Source of the DNA: Acanthaster planci
Taxonomy: Eukaryota > Echinodermata > Asteroidea > Valvatida > Acanthasteridae
Length of the DNA stretch: 64,000 nt
NCBI RefSeq assembly: GCF_001949145.1
Contig: NW_019091388.1
Span: forward strand, 431,212 to 495,211
Direction of reading: 5' to 3'
The notes beneath the pieces were generated by a model. The model saw only the letters and a program-made list of their open reading frames with translations, ran no database searches and was not told the origin of the DNA. Both the position numbers and the translations under genes were made by a program. This document shows, one piece after another, positions 53,101-62,100 of the stretch; positions within the stretch are counted from its first letter, which is position 1; each line of letters opens with the position of its first letter.

Positions 53101-56100
53101 ACATTTCTGGCTCTGCCACACAATCATTCTTCTGATTGCAATGAAGTAATTGCTATCACTAAATACAGATCCAACGAATCTATTACTTCCAGTTAATGCT
53201 GCCAAAACTACAAGTTTCTGATGATCATCAGGCCTATCATAGATGAATATGCATCAATGGTCCCATGTAAATCAGATGTTTCAGACAAACCATGCCAAAT
53301 ACCTTTAGATTTTTAAAGGCTGAAGAAAATGACTGTCAAAAGTGGATCTCTTTTTATGTTTTCATTTTGCTCAATTATGCCTATGAGCAACGAAGCTCCT
53401 GTGAACAAAACAGTTTGCACAGTACATGCCATATGTAATGGGTGATATCTTGAAATCCAATTGAGCTAGACCCACTATTTTTTCAGGATGAATTCCAAAC
53501 ACCCTACTCATCAACTTAAGGTAAAAACAAGTTCTCTGGACTGCAGGATGTGGTTGAACAATCATCTTAAACTTGGGTTCACTTAATTTGAACCACCCTG
53601 TATGCAGGACATTAGTGCCCTGTTCTTGCATACATCAATGTAAAACTGGACCCTTGTTTAATAGGTCACTGGCCACTACAAATCAATGCTCTCACAGATT
53701 GGGACTATGAGACCATCATTTACCACATCATATGACCTCTTATAAAGGAATCAACTTTACAAATTCAGAAGCTTTGATCTGTGACACACATATTCACAAA
53801 TGAAGGTCAGGTCTCCAGTCTTGGGGGATACCTATAGTTGGACATCAGTCATATAGGCTGCATCCAAGTTACTTGGCTATATGGCTTGAAATTAAATGGA
53901 CTATGGGAACTGGCTGCGGCCACTACCACATGCTCATGCATAATTTCTAGGCACAGCCAAGTAATGCAGACATGACCTTATTCTATGGTTTATTCATATT
54001 CCCAGGTTCTTATGATGGGCGAGCATGGTCGCCTCACTCTGTGGCAAAAGATTAAGATGTGGGCCTCCGATAAGTGGAATGTTTGGGACTTGGTGGGCAT
54101 TTTGCTCTACATCCCTGGCTTCATCCTGCGGTTGTGCTCAGTGTCTAACATGGATTGTGCTGGCCAGCCCTTTGCCCGTATGTTCTTTTGCCTAGACGTC
54201 ATGGTGTGGTATGTCCGACTCCTGGATGTGTGCAGTGTCAACAATGTCATGGGGCCATATGTCAATATGATTGGTAACATGGTGCGTATGCATGTTTCCA
54301 CTTATCCTCAAGAATATCTAGCTTTCTTATTCTTATTCATTTTGTCTTGTTTCAATTTCTGTGGTTGCTTGAATGTCAGTATTATTCAGGCTTCAACCTT
54401 AACATTTTGAAGGGCAAGGCCAGTTGGCCTTAAGTGCCTCTGAAAAGCTTAGGCAGTACAGCCAAGTTGAAGGGTACCAAGGCTAATTTGAAATTTTGTG
54501 CATGAAAGAGAGAATTTCTAAATACTGGTATGTTTTACACATGAAATGTTGCACAATATGAGTGCTAATTAAATTGAGAAAGGAGAAAAAATTAAGACCT
54601 TTAGGTTCTGCTGTTGGCATCCTGCAATTTTTTCATAGAGTGATGATGACCTGAAAGTTGTGAAGCATGCAAGTTTTACTTGTGAGAAGCCAACATTCAG
54701 TGGGATTACCCTGTGTGTGTAAAGCATATGAAGACAGTCATGTGGACCGACCTTGACATGCCAGTGCTTGCCCAGAGACAGTTCCAAAAATCTCACTTCC
54801 CTTGATCGGTGAACAAAAGGTTTTTGTACCCAAAATAAATAAAAACTCAAGATCACACGAGAAAAAGATTAGCCTTTGATTCTTTGATTCAAACAAGGGG
54901 GATGCAGCTCTATGACTAGGCATGCTTAGGGTCTTTGTTCAGTAAGTTGGTCAGCATCCAAGGAGTGCATACTCCTTGGATGCTGTATAAAGTATGTATA
55001 TAAAGTCTGCTCTGAAGATGTGTAGGACCTGCAGTGGACTTGGTGAGTTTCTAACTTTTGTATAAGTCTACACAGTCAATTATCATTTATTCATTTGTGT
55101 TAAATCATAAGAGCCATGTGCATAGAAAATTGGCCTTTTCTCTTTGATGCGTTAGAAAATAATGTAGCGTGTCCTACGGATTAGGCTCTGACGCTAATAT
55201 AGACACAGCTATAGATCGCAGTTCTGGTCAAGAAATCTCTGTTTTATTTCTCTTACATCAACAACACTGTGTTCTATCCCAAGCTCTAGACATGAGGCGT
55301 CTAGCAGGGACTGCACAGGCGCGAGGCGGGAAAACCGCGGGCCATTTGCATACCAGCGGGGGCAGCCAGACAACTCCAGCTGGCGCCCCCACTGGCCGAA
55401 CCCGCCGATGCTACAATAGTTCCATTTTTTACTTTACAGTTTAGTTTTGTAAACTTTACAGTTTAGCTTAGATAGAAGAAGACTGAGTTCCTGGAGTTGA
55501 GCAGAATTAGCCCAGCCATATAAGCTGTTTCATTATTTCCGATCCTTGGGCTTCTTGAATTTTTTTCCCCTTTTGAGTGCATTCTAGGAAGGATATGTAG
55601 TTTATTTTAATTCGAGGAAGTTATGTGTTCTTTGGATAATTTATTTGGTTTTAGCAGTTCATGTGTTTTTCCAATAGAAGATCAAATCGAAGTGTTCCTA
55701 GGATTGCTCTTAGATTTCATTTGCAAGCAGTCTTTTAGGAAAGTGTTTCTAACATGAGGTTACCATACTTTGGAGAACATGGGTTTTTGTAAGCTAATAC
55801 ACTGTAGTGAGGTTTTGAGGTGTTGACAGTGGAAGGAATTTAGGATCTGGAACTTCTTCTTCTTTTATGGCCTTAGATTTAAAGTGCCAGAAGTTATATG
55901 AACAGATTTAACCTTTCCATTTTATCCTTGTATATTTTAGTCATGAGTTTTGGGCATGTGTGTTAACTTTTTTATTTTTCTATTGCCATGTGGTTGAACA
56001 TGTATCTTGGACAAGACAGTTTTCTTTGTTCACCCTTCCTATGCCTTAACACACGGTTGGAGCAATTTTAGTTTATGACTAAAGATTAGGATTAGTGTTG

Positions 56101-59100
56101 CCTGCCTTCCAAGAAGTGGCCAAGTCCTTTGTTTATTGCATCATGATTATTCATGAGTTCAGCCTGACTTCTTGTATATACATGTGAGTCCAATGATTAA
56201 GTTATGATAAGGATGAAGTGTTCACATGTACATGTACTTGCCTTGTATAATGCACTGAATAGTTCTTTGTTGTAGCATTCATTTATAAGTTTTCCATTTT
56301 TTTCTTTCTGCACAGGTTGTTGAAGTTTGATTGTAATTTATTTGTGCCTTTTCTTGATACTGTGTTTGGTTTTGGTTTGGTTCTGGTTTGGTTTTTTGGG
56401 GGGTCGTTATTTTCTTATCTTAGTACCTGGTTCTGTTTTTTGTGCTGCTGATATTTATTGAGAGTCTTTTACTAAAAGGTTAAGGCTTACTGGGTCTGAA
56501 AAATTGAATTTCCAGGTCTCAAGTTTACGGTCTGAGGTATTTTCGCTACTTTTGGGTTTTTTTGCTTTTCNNNNNNNNNNNNNNNNNNNNNNNNNNNNNN
56601 NNNNNNNNNNNNNNNNNNNNNNNNNNNNNNNNNNNNNNNNNNNNNNNNNNNNNNNNNNNNNNNNNNNNNNNNNNNNNNNNNNNNNNNNNNNNNNNNNNNN
56701 NNNNNNNNNNNNNNNNNNNNNNNNNNNNNNNNNNNNNNNNNNNNNNNNNNNNNNNNNNNNNNNNNNNNNNNNNNNNNNNNNNNNNNNNNNNNNNNNNNNN
56801 NNNNNNNNNNNNNNNNNNNNNNNNNNNNNNNNNNNNNNNNNNNNNNNNNNNNNNNNNNNNNNNNNNNNNNNNNNNNNNNNNNNNNNNNNNNNNNNNNNNN
56901 NNNNNNNNNNNNNNNNNNNNNNNNNNNNNNNNNNNNNNNNNNNNNNNNNNNNNNNNNNNNNNNNNNNNNNNNNNNNNNNNNNNNNNNNNNNNNNNNNNNN
57001 NNNNNNNNNNNNNNNNNNNNNNNNNNNNNNNNNNNNNNNNNNNNNNNNNNNNNNNNNNNNNNNNNNNNNNNNNNNNNCTAGATTGGTTCTGGGTTGTTGA
57101 ATAAAGTAGGTTTTTTTCTTTTGACAATTTTTTTGGAGATCAAACACTTTTTCTGTCCTGTCTCATTTTTTTCAGAAAGACCTCGCGATTTGTCCTTAGT
57201 TGATCCCTAGTTAGGTAGTATTCTGTGCAAGCAATTTCAACCCAGAGTTATCTTCTTCTAGTGTTTCATTTTTCCAGGTTACATTTCAATGCTTGAAGTT
57301 GTTGGTAGCTTGTTTGGTAGCTCAGCTACAATGCACACACAAAGCTACAGAGCCTGTCACAGACACGATCTACAAACACATGTTGGTGTCATGTACATCT
57401 GTAGATGCCCTACACAAACGGACCGCAGTCTGATATTCATTACCTCTAAACCATTTCCTCTGGACACGGTTGTTGTGCGGTGAAGACCTGGTCGTTTCAG
57501 TACTTTTCAAACCTGTGGTCAAAAACTTTACCACAGCAACAATAGGGACAACATAAGACACATCTCAGATTTCCCTGTCTATGTGGGGCATTGCGGCAAC
57601 TCAGCCACAAGGTACATGTTTTACAAGGGTATGTAATTCACCAGGGCATCGCAGCAATGGCCGCTGATATTTTCTTTTTTCCTTATTTTCTCCCTGTGTG
57701 TTGTACAATGTTCGTATTTCATTTGGCATCAGAGCCAGTTATGCAGGGATTTATTTCACTTTGAGGAAATCTTTTTGAGTCACCAAGATGATCAAAATTG
57801 AGATTTAGTAGAGACTGTCACTGTTCATAATTTTTGCTGAAATCTAGATTGGTATAATTGAGCATTTGCCTCCCATGACAGAAGTTTGTTGGTAGACATG
57901 TTCTCCCAAAGTGAATTTTTCACTTGTCATTTTTTTTTTATAGATACGTGACCTGTTATACTTCATGTTGATTCTGCTAGTCTTCCTAGTGAGCTATGGT
58001 GTAGCCAGACAGGCTATCCTGTATCCCCGCTCAGAATGGGAATGGAAGATCCTGGCCGACATCTTCCTCATCCCATACTGGCAGGTGTATGGAGAGCTAT
58101 TCCCTGATGCGGAGAATAACCAGGATACATACAGTAAATTCATCTTTGTTTTTCTCGTACTCTCTTTTCCTTTAAAAGTTAAGATAAAAAGTGTACCAGT
58201 TGTCCTTATTAAAGCCTTCATTTTTAAGGTTTCTTTTGCTTATTCACTCATTTAATGTGCATATAGTTACGCTCAATCACAAAGTAAAATTGATCATGCG
58301 TAAACAGAAGGGAAAGTTGGAATCAAATGCAAAAACCTCATTAAATCAAATTGTAACAGATAGAAGGATGACTGAGTGTTAATTAATTAATTGCATGACA
58401 TAATTTCTAATTTAAAACGTGGTACAAACAAACTTGAATGTCTACAAATGAAATAAAATGCTGTGTGAAAATGGATGAGATCGAACAGCATGAGCCAAAG
58501 GGCATAAAAAAGTATGTTTGAAAACAAATTTTTATGTGTTTGATATTACAATTAAGAGTCCTTAGTATCCCTCATACAAAGCCCCAAAGTGATTGCTGGA
58601 ATTAGAACAATGAAATTCACATATGTGGTCAGAAAGACAGACGTTAGCCAGTTGGCATGGCTAGAATGAGCAACCGATTGCAGCATATACTTGCTGTGCC
58701 TAACATTTTGCATCTGGCTGGATAGAAACAAACTTGACAAAATTTTGCCAGCAGACTTGATCATAATCCAAAGGCTTAATTAATTTGAGCTGTCATGATA
58801 CTCTGAGTCCAGCATTGTAACTATTACCAACTGTGAAACTTGTCTCCATTCAATACTGTAATATTAATCTAATATAAATGTAAACTCCTGGTAGTTCTTA
58901 AAAGTGGTCCTGGTTTACCTTACTAAAACAATGATTCAGACAGCAAACACTGCTTTGTTGGCTATATAGTTCAATAAAAATATATAAGTACACTTTTCCT
59001 CATATTCAGCCACCTGTAATTCATTTATTTGCTTAAAAATTTTCACAGTGTGATATATTGCTCAATTCAATTCAAGGTATAAAGCAATCTTTTTCAAAAT

Positions 59101-62100
59101 ATTCAGTTTCATTGACGGCCACTCGAATTTCTCTGTGGGGGTTTCTTTGGTTTCTTTGGTTTTACAGGTTTCTTTGAGTTGTAGTTGATACATGTATGCT
59201 CTGTCAAAGTTCATGTACCTTGTAAATTGAAAAAGCAATGTAACATATACAGGTCAGTTTTAACCACTTCCTGCCGGGGACTCCGGAATCAGAGAAGTAT
59301 GGCTTATATGCGTGGCCGGAGTCTCCGAACTCGGACAAAGGAAACAGAGGGCCCTGTAACAAAAGACCGTACTCCAAACAAAAGACCAGGCTGCTGGGCA
59401 TTGCCGACATTTTTCACTCTCAAAAGTGGTAATAATCCAGCCTTGTTTTGAAACCGTATACCAGGGTTTGGTGCATTGAGAGTGGGCGGGTTACCACCGG
59501 GGACAAAAACACTCCACCACAGCAGCGATGAGCCACACAGCACCTCTGCACGCTAATCTGGCCCCTATTGAAAAGAGGTCAGCAGTGCACTGAGCCAGGT
59601 TCATGAACAAAAGAAAGTTATATAACACCACACAATCTGAGCTCTGGGCTGCAGGCCTGGCTGAAATACTCGGGCGTCAATGAAGGTCACCTGTTAACTT
59701 AGAGTAGTGCCTAAAGATTACTTCATGCGGCTATAAACAACCGTTAAATGAAATGATGAATTTTTAAAGGATTTTGTAAACAGAAAAAATGATAGTCATG
59801 CCAGCCCAGCATCATCAACATTGAAAAATGCCCCGGCATGAAGTGGTTAAAAGGTTTGCAAACTCTTCTCTCATCCTGGCTTGCAGGTTAAACAACCCTT
59901 CAAAAAGTCAAGAATAATTTTAATGAGTCTGGTTGATGTTGCATTTCCACAAAATACTTGCTAGGTTGGTGTGTAATTCATGTGGTCTGAAAAAAACCTG
60001 ATATGATTCTTCACTCTCGTGTATTCTGTTTCTGAGCTCTTGAATATGCAGTACCATGTAACGTACAGCTCAACGTTCCATCTGAGGCAATGTAACCCTC
60101 GTAGTAAATAGAATCATGAAAAAGTGACTTAAGAACTGATGAAATTCATTCTGTAAAGGGCAGAAGAAGTATATGAAATGCCAAAGAATTGAAGCACTCA
60201 ACAGTGTTACTACAACAGGCCTCATGAAAAAATATTAAAAAGCCAAGTTTTTCTGTTGTCATATAGCATCTTTTAAATTACTTGTATTCAACCACACTGA
60301 AACCATTTTAGCCTTTATGCTAGGAATGCTCCAATCTAACCACCATACTTCAAATTAATTCTACTGTAACGATTTTTAAGTAAAGGAATAAATATGTAAT
60401 TGACCGGTCTTAAACTTGCATTTAACACCGGTGTTCAGGAGACTGGACACGCCTTCAGCTCGGACATTATCAGCGTTCAGTCTCCTGAGCTGGTTTATAT
60501 GTTACCGGCCATGCACATATTTATTCCCATTCATAAATACCTCTTTAGTCAGAAAGTCAAAAGAAGTCTGTATGTAATGGATTTCCAACGATTTTGTTTT
60601 AGTATTTTACTTTCATTTTCCCGAACACCCTGTCCGTTTTATGGTATGTTCCTTGTGCAAGTTATCCAATAGAATCTTCTTATGTGGACTTGATGGGCGT
60701 GTGCTGAGCCATCTGTGCACACAGACTGTAAACCAATCAGAATAAATTAAACTGTCTTGTATCCAGGTGCCAGCACATGATTCACGCAGCAGGCATTATC
60801 ACTTCTCAGCAGGAATTATTAAATGTTAATACAAAGTCAAGTTGTAAGTTGTTGAATAGGGAGACTGTCTGAGGTATTTATGAATCCTGTTATATGGTTA
60901 TCCTACTTTTGTAGTTAAATTTGTAATGTGTGGCTTCCCATTAATGTTGATCAGACCCTACACAAACTACACTTCAAGTTCTGCAGAAAGCACCATCCGA
61001 ATGTATTGACATTCAAATTCTGTTGGAACCTGTATGTAGTGATTGCATCCTGCAAAAGATATTGTATCTCAAATTTTTTTAATCAGATGTAACGGCAGAA
61101 CCACAGGCTGAAATTAATGAATGGGACAGAGTGATCGTCATTGGCATCATGAGCGTGTACCTCATGATATCAAATGTGCTGCTCTTGAATTTGCTCATCG
61201 CCATTTTCAAGTAAGTATAAAAGATCAAGGGTTGTGATGGGGGGGATACACTTCCCTCAGTGCAAGCTCTACATCTGCATGCAGGAATACTTGTTGAGTA
61301 TAGGATCTAATTCTGTGTGAGTTTAGGACAAAAGATCTTGACAGTTTCTAACAGAACAAGTCTTTCTTTAACTTTTAGAATCATAGTTATTTCTTCTTTG
61401 AGTTATGAGATATAGTCCCTAGACAAAAGCAAACTGCAAAAAAAAGCAAACTGAAGGAAAGTGTTCTTGTCATTCACAGACATCAGGTGATTATGTGGTA
61501 CATTTTTTGTTGGTATATATTTGATGTCACAAGTTACGTGTGATTTTGAGCATTGGCAATGCAAGATTGTATGTAGAAAAACAACAGATTGCAAATCCAA
61601 ACTGCATGAATTCATAAGTTACATATGAAATAACTTCCACTTTGATGATGTCAAAAATTTTAATTTCAAATAGCCAAAAAGTCAAATTGGTGACATTGTT
61701 CATGAAGTTTGTTGCGTGTAGATGAAGAAGTTTATTAGAGTCTATTAAAGTGGGAAAACGTATCATACAAGTTCGGCTACCTGCAGTTACTCCTTGGAAG
61801 AGCCGAGTCACCTAACCAAAACATTCCACTGTTTGCCTTGAAATAATGCTTGATACTGCTTGTCATCTTTTCCTTTTAGCAACACATTCACAAGAGTTCA
61901 TGACAATGCCAGTGAGATTTGGAAGTTCCAACGCTACCGTTTAATCATGGAGTACAGTGAGAAGCCTTTTCTACCTGCCCCATTCACCATCATCATCCAT
62001 GTGATCATGGTCATCAAGAGATTGATGTACTCATGTTGTGGCCATACCTTTAACTTGCCAGATATGAGTAGGTTTACACCAGTGTTGTATTGGAGTCCAT

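Noticed and set aside
53371-53631. 86-codon - strand ORF over an inverted arm
   Set aside because: The arm occurs twice in opposite orientation, so the ORF is repeat-derived; no domain.
56455-57147. Open frames of 180-230 codons on both strands
   Set aside because: They consist of unknown bases in the assembly gap; no real coding evidence.
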